Shown here in pieces: positions 35,701 through 50,700 of a stretch of 64,000 bases of DNA. This DNA comes from Apostichopus japonicus (Eukaryota; Echinodermata; Holothuroidea; Aspidochirotida; Stichopodidae), in assembly GCF_037975245.1 (NCBI RefSeq), contig NC_092563.1, positions 11,437,001 to 11,501,000 of the forward strand, read 5' to 3'. The notes under the pieces were generated by a model, which had not been told where the DNA came from, did no database searches, and worked only from the letters and a program-made list of their open reading frames with translations. Position 1 is the first letter of the stretch, and every line of letters starts with the position of its first letter. The position numbers and the translations under genes were made by a program.

Positions 35701-38700
35701 TGTACTGTAGTAAATTGAAATTTAGGAATGTAAGGGGGCACTTACATATATTTTGGGAGCTTTTAGTCATTAAGAATCCATTCTTGTAGTCAAAGGTGCA
35801 TTCACATACAGAGTAAGAAGTTCATCCACCACAGGCTTTTTGAGTTACAATATTTACAAAACACACATAGACCATCAAGATCACATAGCTTTGGCAAGCA
35901 AACATTCCTAAAAGAAGAAAATTCAACATTTTCTTTGCCCAACTGTGAATTCTAGGCATGTGGACATCCTTATTCTCTGCATATTCCACAACACAACATC
36001 ACTGAGTATTGACTACTAGGGTTATAGACTAAACTGTTGAGGGAAAGAAGGGCTTCTGAAGTAATTCAGACTGAACAGAACCTCAACACATGCTCCTCTC
36101 ATTGAGAATTTGATGCTCCAACTTATTAAGTGATGACCCTTAGAGCAATGCTTCAAAGGATTTTGTTATAAGTTTTTAATGAATGAAGGAGCCTCAAGTG
36201 ACCCTGTACATCATACAAAATATCTGCTAATGAACGACACATTTGCCAACTATATCCAAAATGAATTAGATGCAAGGAATTGGAATTCATATCGGTTAAA
36301 TGTTTACTTGGAGAACATTCCAAAGGACAAAAAACCCACCTAGTGGCAGAATGATCTTGAACAATCAAAGACCCTTCTGCTGTATCAGAAGAATTTGGTG
36401 GCCTCAAAAGATGGGAATATGATTCTTCCTCAGAGTCTGGAGAAGCAGGACTGTTTGGGTTACTGGTTACCCCATCAGATGAAGATGGATTGGCTTGAGG
36501 AACATTAGTTTCCATCTGAAATAAAGTAATTTTGTGATTTCACTGTTAATGACAGACTTAGAGACTTACAGTGGTCAGAACTTCTTAACTTTTACTTTCA
36601 AACATACTTCACTAAAGTAAATAAAGAGCCTGAAATGTACTCTTAACATAAGTAAGTGATACAAGTATTCAGGGCAACAAAACTACATGCTGGACCATAA
36701 TGAGTCTTTGCTGGTCTGTGAATGACTGATGCAATAAATGTCATTCCTCATAACACTTGCTACAACTCTAGCAGTAGGTTTTCACAAAATTTCATATTGG
36801 AACACTTTTTTACCCAATGACCTTTGACCTGAAAATTTAGTACACCTGTAATGACCCATCATCTGCTGATTACTATTACCAAGTTTGGCTTAAGTCATAT
36901 ATAAACCCCTAGAAGATGTTTATGTGATTTCACTGTATTACCCCTCAAGACCCCTAAAGGACCTTTGACCTATTTTCAATGAGATTGTTACACTCTAATA
37001 TGTTCCAACCTCACCAGGAGTGATAAAAACTCACTAAGAGCCTGAGAACAGTAGCTGTGCAACCATTGTTAAGAGACCGACAGATGCATTGACATGATAA
37101 TCGCTCAACTAGTTGAGCTGAAAACCTGACTGAAGCCCAATCTTGCAAATATATTTAACACTACAGTGAAATTCAATTTATTTTCACTTCAGTTACATCA
37201 AACCCACAAGATTTTGACCCTAGTTTTTACTTATTGATGAGTACTTCTAGAAGAGCTTATCACATGAGGATAGTTGTGACCCTGCTTGAATCTCAACAAA
37301 AACCAGAAAGCCAGTTGGCTCTGTGATTCCTTGCCATACAATGTCCTCAAAATTCCAAATAACTATCTTATTAATGTAGAGCAAGTGAGACCAAGAATTA
37401 AGGGAGACCCAAAAATGATCAGATCTTTCCAGCTCTTATTTGTAGCACTCCCTTGTGGGCATCAACCAATTAATTCACTAGATAGAATTCTACAGTATAG
37501 AATTTATAGAGTATAGAGCGGTTAGAGTGCAGTTTAAAGCAAGACCAATGAAATCTCTGAAGCAGATTTCATTTATTGGATGACTGAATGTTCTGTTAAA
37601 GACCTATAGAGCCCGTTCACGAAACTAAACTGAACTTGACCAAACTATGTTCACCAAACAGAAAATCATAGCATTGGAGAATTCACAGATTAATTGTAGC
37701 TTAATTTTGGAGTTATCATGGTTAAAACTTTTTCAGACTTTGACACCTGTCGACATCGTCTGACCTTTGATCTCTACCAATTTCAATAGGGTTATTGCAC
37801 TCACCAAGATGGAGCTGCATACCACGTATGAAGTTCAACAAAGATGCACTTTTTGGGTTATCAAGTTTACAAAGTTTTCATACTTTGACCTCTGTTGCCC
37901 CCAAATGACCATTGAACTTCACTGAAAACAATAGGGTTCTTGTACTCAATAAGACAGATCCACATACTATGTTAATCCACCATGAACTTTTGAGTTACGG
38001 TGTTTACAAGCAAGTGTCACATATACACACGTCATCACCATAGCATAGCTTTCTTCTGACTATGGAAAGGAATCAATCAGTGAAGATAACTAGCCTAGAA
38101 GGTTTATTTCTCAACAAACCTACTGAGCAAATCTTTGACCCATTTTGCTGTGGTTGTTTATTGTGACCCAACACAACTGAATTGTTTATACCTAGCTTGC
38201 TGACATTTTGAGCAAGCTTCTAGGAGGGAAGAAGGTTTGAACCAGTTGTTGCTCTTTTAGCCTCTTTTACCTTCATATATCCTCTGATCTTCTTTCTTGT
38301 GCCATTTCTTCTAGAAACACTACTACCTGATAGTTATACACACTTTGGCCAATAGTAGATACATAGTGCCATGTGTAATAGCCAATTACAATGTTTTTTA
38401 CAAACATTTGTGCACATCACCATTGCTACTAACTTTCATACAGACAAATTAAATCAATGAGGGAATCAGATTAAAAGATTTTACATATGGAACCCGAAGA
38501 CCTTTTACATACTTAACTGATGTTGTCAGATACAGATAGGGAGACAAATGGGTACATAGACAATTTGCTATGGCTATTTGCAGTGGCTATGCCAACTGAC
38601 CTAATAATACAATTATAAAGCACTATTGAAAAGTTCAAAAGAGCAGCTTGCAACATTGTTAACTCTTCTAACAAATCCCATGGTACTATCTACCTGTGGT

Positions 38701-41700
38701 ACTATCTACCCATGGTACTGTCTTCCCATGGTGCTCTTTCCCACGGTGGTATCTTCCCATGGTGCTCTTTCCCACAGTGCTATCTCCCCACGGTGCTATC
38801 TTCCTGCGGTGCTATCTTCCCGCGATGCTATCTCCCGGCGGTTCTATCGTCCCAAGGTGCTCTTTCCCAAGGTGATATCTTCCCACGGTGCTATCTTCCC
38901 ACGGAACTACCTTCCATTCTATATATTTCCATGGTACTATATTTCCATGGTACTATGTTTCCATGGTACTATATTTCCATGGTACTATGTTTCCATGGTA
39001 CTATGTTTCCATGGTACTATGTTTCCATTATACTATCTTTCAATGGTCTATCTTCCCATGGTACTAACTTCCAATGGTATATCCCACATATAAATAACGC
39101 AGCTATATCTGACCTATATTTCTGTTATATTAATTGTGCCCCTTCACAAATGAATTGTTTAAACCTAGCTTGCTGATAATGAGAGTAAGCCTATAGGAGA
39201 GCTGCAGGCTTGAACATTTTGCTGCTCTTATCATATAGAGAAAACTATTTCACAATATTTCTGAAAACCCCATCTTCAATACCATTTCCTTGACTCAAGG
39301 TATGACTGGATAAAGCAACCCTCCCTTACTACAGAGGGAATTGCAACATCCATTTTCACCACTGGAAAGCTAGGAACAGATACCACAAGTATGTTTGTTT
39401 GACGGTAATCTGTGATGTGATTACAAAGACAGACAGAAGTATCACACATCTGACCATCCAGTCAGAGAAATCACATGATGGCATGATTCCTGACTATATG
39501 TAGAGTTTAATACCTCCAGGCAGCAAAGTATGGGATCTGTGTGAGATTCCCTTCTTTAGATATTGTGTGTTCTGGTGACAAGCAAGGCATCACAAACACA
39601 CATATGACATCATGACTGCACAGGTTGCGATTATCATTGAAACCTAAAACCATTCTTCTTGTACTTAATATAGGGGAATCCACATATTAAATGGCTTTCA
39701 TTTCAGATTTGCTGTACTTAGAGAACTCTCACATGTTGACTGCTCTTCAACTCCCATGGCCTTTCACCTCCAAAACAATTGGCTACTTGTACACAATATG
39801 GAACGTCAGACTGTGAAAAGAGATCCATCCAAATTCTTTCTTAAGATATCTTGTTTACAAGCAAACATCACAAAACACACACACACAGAAACCATAGATT
39901 TAGTGCCATGTACTAATTTCTGACAGGTGTTATAACAATGTAGGGCAGGTACCTGGACGATTGGGAACCTGAGATGCAATGTATCCTCAATAGAATTCAC
40001 CAGAATTCACAAGATATGCATGACATCCAAAATAACACACTTGAACCTGTAACACAAATTTATGTTATTTACGGTTAAGACTTACTAGCCTTCCTTCCAA
40101 AATATTCTCAACAGTGAGTTCCACTGATCGTGTTATCCTGAGATCATTCATGGCCGTCTCATGAGATACACGAGGAAACATCTGAACAACCAGATTTGCC
40201 TGTGGAGAAAGAAACCACAATCTTACATCAGACAGAAACAAGTCTTGATCATTCTATCAGAAATAAATTAAACATAATACAAACAACTCAGCACAACAGA
40301 ATAATAAATGGCTAACTTATTGCAATAAATGCTTTATGTTCAATCAAGCAAGGTGTTGGCCAATAGACCTCAACTGAGCCAGACAGAAAGACAGATGAAT
40401 TGCTATGGTACTGTATATACTTACACTATGTGAGATGAATTGCTATGGTATCTACTTACACTATGTGAATAATCACTATCCTAGTAGTCTCATCTCTCAT
40501 ATTTCTAGCTTTCTCTCATGAAATCAAGCAATCATCATGAAAGTGAAAGTTTTACAAGAAAAGTCATTATGTGTGCTCATTCTCCTCCTGCCAACCCCCC
40601 CCCCCCCCCACAAACATAAACCATCAGAGGAATAGGCAATTATGTGCATTCGTTCTGTTGATTCCAAAACGATGTTTGTTCTGAAAGTTAAGGCCAAATT
40701 GCCTATCATCAAACCAAACATAAACCCAAGGAAATGGCCTTTTAGTTTTTGTAGTTTAGACTTTGTCAAACCCAAATAACCATTGACCATAATAAAATGT
40801 AAAGTATAAGTTTTTGTCCCATCATCTGCTGATCGTTATGATCAAGTCTTGATGAAAATCAAACATAAACCATGAGAGGAATAGACAATTTTCATTCCCC
40901 CCCCCCATCCCACCCCAACCTCAAATAATGTTTGACCTTAAAATAAAGTACATTTACTGGTCACTATGACCAAGTTTGATGATTGATACATAAACCCTAG
41001 GAGTAGGCTTTTGCATGACTTGACCAAATGACCTTTGACCTAAATTTACTGATGAAACTGTCACTTCTCTAAATATGTTATGACTTTACCAAGTTTTCAG
41101 CAAATGATTTGCAGTCCTGCTAGTAGTAACCTTGCAACAATTGTCAACAGAATGATGGCTGGAAAGACAGACATGTTGCCATGAAAATAGCTCAACTAGT
41201 TCCGCTAATAAACTTAACACACAAAGACTGTAGTCTGCATGTACAGAAGTCACCTTCTCACCATGTTATTGAGCTGAGAGTTCCTGTTTGCAATTTGTAT
41301 TCTTCTCACTGCATTGGCATGGGTAACTTCAACAGAGAAACTCGGCATCCAAGAAGCAATTAAGGAACCTTAAGAATGAAAAATACAGTACCAGAGACAT
41401 AAACATTTATAACACATTGAGTGCCACTTTATAACAATGCATTTAGTAAATGTTTGAGTCAACTGAAACCTCTACATCATTTGAGCTACATGTGTATAAC
41501 TGCCAGGAGCCATCTCAACCATGGTGCAGGATAACCTTCATTTTTTCTCAAATGGGTTGAGGCATGCTACCAATACCTCTTGAGTCTTGACTTTTACTTA
41601 GCAATATTTAATGATTACTGCTAACACTGTGCAACAAATGCTAAACCATTTCATGTAGGAAAACCTAAAAAGGGTAAGTCTGAGTCTATATAAAGGTATG

Positions 41701-44700
41701 ATTTTGCCATCAGCTTGAGGGACCTATTATCCACTTTCAATTGTCAAGACCTGTCTAGTTGTGTTATTGGAGCATTTTATACAAACATCTGTCAATAGGT
41801 GAAACCAGTTTGTCATTAGCTTGCTGAGATACATTGTAGACACAGTTAGACTAAAGTACCAAGTTTTGTTGTCTAACAGCTACATTTCTTTTCATCTAAT
41901 AATGAAATCCTGAAGGCAACCAGTCAAACCAGTGTACTGTTAAAGTATTAACCATAAAAGTGACTATGTACCCAACCTACATAACAATAGAATGATAAAA
42001 TTCACACATTTTTATATAAGCATAAACATTTACCTAATAGCCCCAAACTGCTCTTCATACTAGTGTCTGCATATGACAGACCCCACCCTCCTTTTAAAAT
42101 AACAACTAAAGAAAACTTTTTCATAACAGAAAGCTTTCCATTAGGCTATAATATAGTGTAACGCTGTTACTGTTAAGCAGTGTCCAGAGCAATGGGGGAG
42201 TTCTGTGTGGAGCCATTGTGGTAGTTTATATCCTCTTTGGAATTATATGGGGATTATCTCTTTAACTCTTTTGGCATTAAGTAGACCAGTTTTAATTGTT
42301 ACCAGATTATGGCTTTTGGGATGGATCAGCATGTGGTATCAGGTTTGTCCTGGGATTGTGATGTAATGATGTAACATATGTGATATTTTCTAGGGATAAT
42401 CATGGAGCTCATTCATCTCTGTTAAAGGAGTACAATTGTTTGGGAATGCACTGTAGTATTTGGGTAATATGTCTTAAGCGTAGTTCTAAGGTAAAGATAA
42501 CTATTTGTATGGATGTGGTATTTCCATGTATTGTTAGGGGATTTATATAAAATGAATTACTCGGTTGGGCCAGGACTGTCTACTCTGGTTGCTGTTTGAA
42601 GGAACATCTTGTTGGTAGGCTTCAGGCCCACGTAGCCTCAAGATTGTACAACGCATCTTGATCTACGCACTCGGCCATTACTGTAAGAAGTCGTTTTGTA
42701 TTCAATTTATCTGGGATAACTGTACAACTACCTCTCTGGATTTATTTTGTGTATGTCTTCGTTCTCTGACCAATTAAAATACAAACTCTTACGACACATG
42801 ACATACGACATCTGGCCTGCACTACCCAGAAGAAGAAAGTCTTACAATATTATTTCATGACAACCTTTATTCAGCTGGTTCCATTTTTATCGTGGAGTAG
42901 GAAATGCCCCTATATAATTTAGACTAGAACAATCTGTTGTAAACATTCCAGATGTAGGACATTGAAGGGCTTACAAATATACCACAATCATTGGTAATGT
43001 GAGCTATTTCTTTCACCACTCATTACAATGTAAAACCCAAGCATTATCCATTTATGCATATATGAGCTCCTTTTATGTGAAATACCAAGATTTTTAGCAC
43101 CAAAACTTCAGCCGACATTTGACCTATCTTTACATCTATAAAATTTGAAGGAGTTTAGATTTGAGAAGACCTAACTCTGTCTTTGAATCATTACATGACA
43201 TTCCAATCCTTGACAACAGCAAAGCACTTTTCAATTTCAGACTACACTTCTCCAATGGAATCACTGTTAGAGAACGACACATAAATTTGGGTATCATCAG
43301 CATAGCAACGATAACAGAGATCATGAAGATGAATAAGGCTGCAGAGGGGACGCATGTACATAGAAAACAATATGGGACCAAAACTGACCCTTTTTTTCAA
43401 GAAATTACATATTGGATGCTATTATAAATGAATTATATTCTCCACTGACAATGTTTTCATGTTCCAATATGTAGGTGTAAGATAAGGTATGAAACCTTCC
43501 TCAATAATTTCTATTTGCTTTTGTTTCTTTCATTCCAAACTTGTTAATAACTACATAAAATTAACATCACTACTAACATTGCACTGCCGCCGCTGCTTTT
43601 GTTTGCTCTCCACCTCTATTGGATCAGACAATATAAATATCCAATTAAGCTCTCAAACAGTTTTTACTACTACTTATTGTTCGACCGATTATAATGATCA
43701 TCATCTTTACCGATTACCGATTAGTTCCTGTGTCAATTGGGCCGATGCCGATTACCGATTATTTCATCATTTTCGTGGAACTGGCCTAATGTATGATTTA
43801 GTGTTATGCATGAGTACCTACCAACTTCTAGGCCAATACAATCAAAGATGTAAATGAACGACGTAAAACGTTTCACAGTAAAGATTAATGGAGCAAATAA
43901 AGAACACTGTAATATATACATGAGGCGCTGCACGTTTATAACGAGGAGTTGTAATATTGCAATCCCGCCACAACACAGTTAATGACAGTGCTGTACACAC
44001 TACATAAGGGGGAAAAAGTAGCCATTGGCTACGAAATGAACAAAAAGAAGTTAGGGACAGCTTTTAGAACTGGTAACCATTATCAGTGTTGCAACTTCAA
44101 TGTAAACAAAATGAAAAGTATATGGCACGGAAATAAAATATTTGTTATTTCGTTAGCTGATATCGAAATATATAATCTGATATGAAAAAAAATGTGTAAA
44201 AGTAAGTTGGCCTGACATTTCGATCCTTGCAAGATCAAAATGACAGGCCAACTTACTCTTACACATATTCTTACTCAGGCTCTTTAGTGGATAAGCAGTT
44301 TGCTAACAGTTTTATTTTATTATGAAAAATAAAACAATCCTGAACGTTTGCTTCTAGTTTTCAATGATTACCATCTGCGAGGGAAAACTTCCAATCGAAC
44401 GTTGTTTCTGACGATCATACACAGTAAGTCAATGGCGCTACTCCATTGACTTAAATACATGTGGGAGAAATCACACACTAAAGTCCCATTGACTTGTCGC
44501 TACAATTCCTATAGTACTACACACATCCCAGCATTACTTTGAGGTATTGTGTTTACACGTTTTCAGACTAAGGGAGCAATTACCTTTAAAAATGTTTCAG
44601 TTTTTTATCCCTGGTGACGTCAGATGCTTTGTTAACTTTATGAAAAACTATAGGGATCTTGTACTCATTAAAATGAATCCACATACCAAGTATGAAGTTA

Positions 44701-47700
44701 ATCCTTTATGCACTTTTGGAGTTGAAATCTTTGTTGCAGAAATTGCTTTTGCCTTTGGCAAGGAATAAAAATGGAACCTATTTATACAATTTGGTTGATA
44801 GGGATTGCATTTTCTCGATTATTTGTATCTTTAGCTCTGCTTACCATCAAAGTGGAAGAAATGACCTCCTCGTCTGTTATTGCCAGGGACAACTCTGGTA
44901 GGTAGTCCAGGTGGTCTTGGAGGTCTTGCAGGAGGATTACCAACCTGAGCCTGCCTCCCTGTTTCTTCTTCTGTCCTGGTTATATTTAGAGGATGGCGAC
45001 AGGTAGGACAAGAAGTCTCATGTTCCAGCCAAGATCGCAGACACCCACTATGGATAAAGCAAGAAATCTTTGATATTGGTGAATAGCTCTCACTTTTAAA
45101 TTGGTTTGAAAGCAGCATCAGGGTTGTAAAGCATTCCTGAATTTCCTGTGAATGCATCTGCTAGAACCGCTGATTTCCGGCTGTTGTTCGGGAGGAAGAC
45201 TACTGAGTACACATAGCATATGAGCAACATAGCATGGCTACAAGCATGCTTTAAGGCAGGCAGTATCAAGGTGTCCCTGTGGTGAAGCATCACGAAAATT
45301 GACAGTTTAGCAGTCTTTTAAGCGGCAACTTTAGCTGTGATTTTGAGATACTACTGCTTAATGTTAAAATACAATACCTATGATAGCAGTACATACATAT
45401 TAAGAGTATAGTTTTAGTGCAGTCAGCATGGTTTGCAGCCACAGCTCAGACAAAACGAACGCTGCTATGCTACTGTAAGTTACAAATTTGATAACTTGGC
45501 ACACTTCCAAGACAAAACTGTTCATTTTCTTCCTGCCACCTACCCCAATAAAAATCACTGCAGTATTACCCATATATATTTCATTTTATGCAATGCAGGT
45601 TCAAATTTTAGCATCACAGCTGCTCCCTCAATGAGCTGTGTATTTATGAATTATCATAATAATTTTACACAATTAAATGCAGAGAAACTCCCCGATTGAA
45701 GCACATGGTTAGAACAAATGCTGACTTTGGCATCATTACGTGAAGCAGAATGCAAAGGTTCACAAGGTTTCCCAGCGCTGTTTAGCATATCCAATGAACT
45801 TGTTTAATAATGAGTATTTCTTCCCATGAGATTATATCATCAAAAAAGTAGTAGACTAAAAAGATACTGCTATAGAATAGCTATGATGCAACATTTACAC
45901 TTTCTAGATATCTTCTTTAAAGTTTAAATCAAGCAAAACAGCAGTTCAGTGAGGTCAATATAACACTGCCTTACTCGTGAAAAAGATGATTACATGGCAA
46001 CTTTCTGGCTGTTTTCATTTCCTCCCAGCAAATGGCACAATCATCATCATTCTCCCGGAGTTCATCTTGAGATGCAGTGGAAAATCTTTCAATGTAAAAA
46101 TAGTGTGCAACTTGAAGTAAACATGCTAAACTGTAGAGAATAAATTTTCTTGAAAATGTTAATTATTTTATTTTACTATATGATCTTTATTGCTGAATGT
46201 GTCCCACAACATTTTATATATCACTACTTATGCTGTAATGTTCATACCAAAAATACCAAGGAGTTAGCTCATCAGGCTTCACAAATCAGTAATAGACATG
46301 CAAATCTCAAGTAGTGGAGCATGAGACCTATGCTAAAACAATGATAATGCCTTGTCAACTTTGTTTTCTTTTACATTGCCATCACAAGCGCAAGCTTCCA
46401 AAGAAGCAACTTTCAAATAAGAAATAACGAAAAACGGAGGAAGAAGAAAAGCCTTCTGATAAAAGCAATGATAACTGATCAAATAACTGTTTATAATTTC
46501 TAGGAAGTATAACTAACCAGAGTGACAAGGCTCCCAGTAGGTTCCTTGCAGAGTAATTATTTATAAAAATAAAAAACCAGCATTATATATATAAGAACCA
46601 GAATACAAAATGCATTGAGGTTTTTATGACTTCATTGAACTAGGCGATTGCTGTACCACAGAAATGGCCTGAACCACCATTTTGATATAATTACATGATG
46701 GCATGATAAACACAAGCATATAATGTGGTAAATTTTGAATAGAAAATGCTGTGAAAAATTCGTAACAATACAATTCATAACAATAGTCAAGTTCCATTTC
46801 AAATAACAAAGAGAAAGAACATAAATTTTATCATTTCCATGTACATAAAATTGCATGTGTTTGTATGAGATAATGTGTATGCAAAATATTTTGAGAAGGG
46901 TATTAGCAATAACTACCGATCGATAGTGAAAGAAGTTTCAAAGTTACATCATGCAAATGAAGCTCAACACACTTGTGCCACTTGAGTAATCACGTTTAAA
47001 ATGTTTTCAGACTTAACATCAAATGATCTTTGATCACTACCAATTTCAATTGGCTGCTTAAACCTACTAAGGCAAATCCACATAGCAATATCAACTTCAG
47101 TAATAATGTACATTTTGGGTAAAAAAGAAAGCTGCAGCAACTGCAAAATCCCCTGCAACAAGACTAAATCAACATCCATCAATAGGGATTATCTTGGCGG
47201 ACTTGCAGCGCCTATCGTAGGCAACTGCATAGCACAAAAGATGATCCTATTGTCGTATACAGAGCCTGGCTGCAGGATGCTGCAGCCCCTCAGCATCCTA
47301 TTTTTGTCAGTGTTTTATGTTTACAAGCTCGCATCACACACAGCCTGACTTGATAGCAATGGTAGCTTGCCTGTCTAAGGTAAGAAACCAACAATTTTAG
47401 AGCCCTTGATTACATGAAGGAATATTTTTTGGAGAAGCACACATGTATGATACCTAGTTTCCATGTTGTGGACAACTTTCCTGTAGTTGCGATGTCTTTG
47501 GACCCTCCTTTGAATTTCGTTATACAGAAATCGAATCTGAAGGCAGATGACAAGACTGGCCATGCTGAGAAAGACGTTGCCCCAAAGCTGCCCAAAGAAG
47601 AACCATAAGAACATTAAATCTTGATAAACTTTATCAGAATTATAAATAAAACAAACCTGATCAAATAGTTGGTTAACTAAACAAATAATGCTTATAATGT

Positions 47701-50700
47701 GAAAATTTTTGCTATCTTTTCTTAACCATTTCTTCTATTACTTGGGCTCATTTTAATCATGGCAGATTAGCCATTTAACCACTTAAACTTTTGATTTCTT
47801 TAATTGCATAAGTCTAAAAAGTACCTGATTTGGAAAATAAAATAAACAACAGCCACTTTTGCAAGACCAAAGTGTTGTCTATCTACAGTTGCTTGAACAA
47901 TCATACACAGAATCCAGTCAGCAGTGACTACATGAAGAAAAAGGTCTTTAGATTAAAGATTCACTACAGTAAAAAAAAAAAATTGTGGCAACAAAGCCAC
48001 TAGATATAACTAAGCACAAACCAGCATATGGATATGATGTAGCAGATCAACACCCAGCACCAGGAGTTCCATAAGAAGCTCTGTATAGTAAACTATCATA
48101 CCTCGCCTTTCCCATACTCCTTCATAGCGGAGATCATATAAATGAATTCCATATCTGTGTGCAAGGGATTACAAAACAACAATGATCATAGCTAAGAAGC
48201 TACTTATATTTACAAGAACGTGATGACTTAACAACAGTACTAGAAAGTTTCAATTCACTGATGACAGACTGCATTAGACAGTGCAGTAGTTAGGTTGATA
48301 CCCAGCAGTTACTCTAAATTTGCCATAGATCACTGTTACCACTGCAGCTTTGAAACAACATCACAAAAGGAATATGAGGGCATTGACTGAAAGATAAAGG
48401 TAGAACAAGCTGACCAGATGTTCCTGATTTCTAGGGATAGTCCACAGATGTCATGGACCTTCCTCGGATTAAGATGTCCCCATATTTTATATTCTGTCAC
48501 TGATCATTCCCAATTTTTTAAAAGGCTCAGAAAAATGTAAATTCTTGTTTCTTGAGAATGTACTATAAGGTAGTGGGTAGTGGAGCATCATTCTTGAGAC
48601 AAAGCACCACCAAACATTGTGATCTCCAAATCCCACCCATTCCCTTAAAACATATAGTGTAGATATTACCCCTTGATATCAACACCAATATTATGTCCTG
48701 GAATTTCTGAAAATATGGTCACCTTACTAAAGTTGGTTGGATTCACAAGGGCACACTAAATTTACCACAGATTAACCAATGCAGTAAGAAACAACATCAC
48801 ACAAGGAGGAGGGAGCATTAGCTGACAACAGTAAGGATAAATAAATGTTGTAGTTTGGATGGATTCACAACTCTAGGCACATTCCATTTTCAATAGATAT
48901 TACTTGCAGTATAATTGCAGTCAATACAAAATGAACACCAGTAAGCTGATTGGCCTAACCTTCTTGCTAAGGGTAACTTGATGATACTCGTAAGTGAGTG
49001 TCAGACACCAAGTGGCAGTGTACTTGCAGAACAGGAAGGAATAAGTAACAAAGGTTTAGTCTCTTTGGTACAGCTTTACTTTGCAAGACACTGTCTTCCT
49101 TCAAGATCCCTAATTAAATTAACTGAATTGTGAAGCCCTGCAAGAGGTATATGATTACTTGTATCACAGTTCCAAACCAGTTTTTATTATCAAAATGGTA
49201 ATGATATCTAGATTCAATGCACTTGATTTTAATGTAGTCACAAAAATAGATAGCAATATATGCTATTGCACCACTTAACAGGATGTACACAACTGCAGTG
49301 CCATGTAGAACATACTGCAAAGTAACATTTAGTTTGTGGAAGATAGCTAAACCTGAAATGAATACTGTAAACACAGACTCAGTTGCACCTGCAGCTAAGT
49401 TACTTAAAGATTATGTTAACCATAGTAAGAGGTAAGTCTGATACTCACTTCAAAAGAACATGCAATGATCTCATTGCTAGCAGTGCACACTGTGGAAGAA
49501 TGATTAAAACAATAACTGCAAAAATTTCTTCTGAATGAAGTGAAAAAGAGGGAGCTTAAATTGTCTCTGTAAGGTCTTTTCAGCTTGGAACTTTTGCTTA
49601 TAATCTTCACTATACAATGAAGTGGGCCAAGAAAGTTCTTTTAACCTCATTTTAAAGGAGACAAAGTCATCTTATTTGAACCAAATTTCATCCTTTTAGT
49701 TTTAATAGGGTACCTTTGCTTGAACTCCACTTGACACAATTCAAATACCATCACAACTTGTTATAGTTACAACAGTTATAGTTATAATATAGTTACAATT
49801 CTCTGAACTATTTCGAAAAGACTTTCAACACAACAAACAATAAAAGTACAGAAATTGTATTACAATTATGTGAGGAAAGGCTACATGTCTAGGCACAATG
49901 CAGTATATACATCGCTCATACGCACACGTTGACAAGTTATACACTCAACCCGGACACAAAGGTGATCCTCGCCACAAAACTGTGACATTTCCAATCCCAT
50001 TTTGAATGTGCTATCATCGTGTCGTGTGGCACGTAGACATTCTTGGAAATTTCAAAACTCGCCAAAGAACCCAAGTTTTCACACATAACTGGACCACGCC
50101 AGGCACAGTATTGTACTTGGATAATAATTTGCCCAGGCATAACATAACAGTTAGGTTCAGTTAGGGCAAGTGCGGCTTAAGGTACAGTAGATCTAGGTTT
50201 AGTGTAGTCTAGGTTTATGCTCCTCATTTTCACTAGACTTGTAACTATGGACAAGGTCTAGTATTAAATATACATTTGCCATTTAACCATGTGACTGTTG
50301 ACCTCAGTTCCCATGGCCATTTTTTATAGTATTTGACATTGCTATGATACCTGTCAAGGTTCAATGTCAATATCCATATTCCCCTTGGTGTTATATGGCA
50401 ATCACTCTATTTGCACTAATTTTGACCTTTGGTTCAGAGGGCCTGCCAGACATAAGGGTTCACCTTAGGGTACCTTCCTACCAAGTTTGAAGAAAAACAG
50501 CCCAGCCATTTGGGAGGCGTTTGTGACACAAAATTGCGCTAAAAATATGAATTTGACCTTTAAATATGTGTCATTTGACCCTGTTTCCCATGGTATTTTG
50601 TACTGCTTGACACTTCTATTGTACACACAATCACCCGCACACATGGACACATTTTGACCATTCCCTCAGTCACAAATTTCTGGTCATCCTGGGGTACCCC

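Noticed and set aside
38626-39176. Two overlapping 155-codon open frames on the plus strand
   Set aside because: Both are translations of the 16-bp minisatellite in different frames; no start, splice or homology support.
49114-49374. 86-codon hydrophobic open frame on the minus strand in the AMFR membrane region
   Set aside because: It looked like a membrane exon, but the true exon 5 (49449-49489) and exon 6 join in phase without it, and it does not align with gp78.
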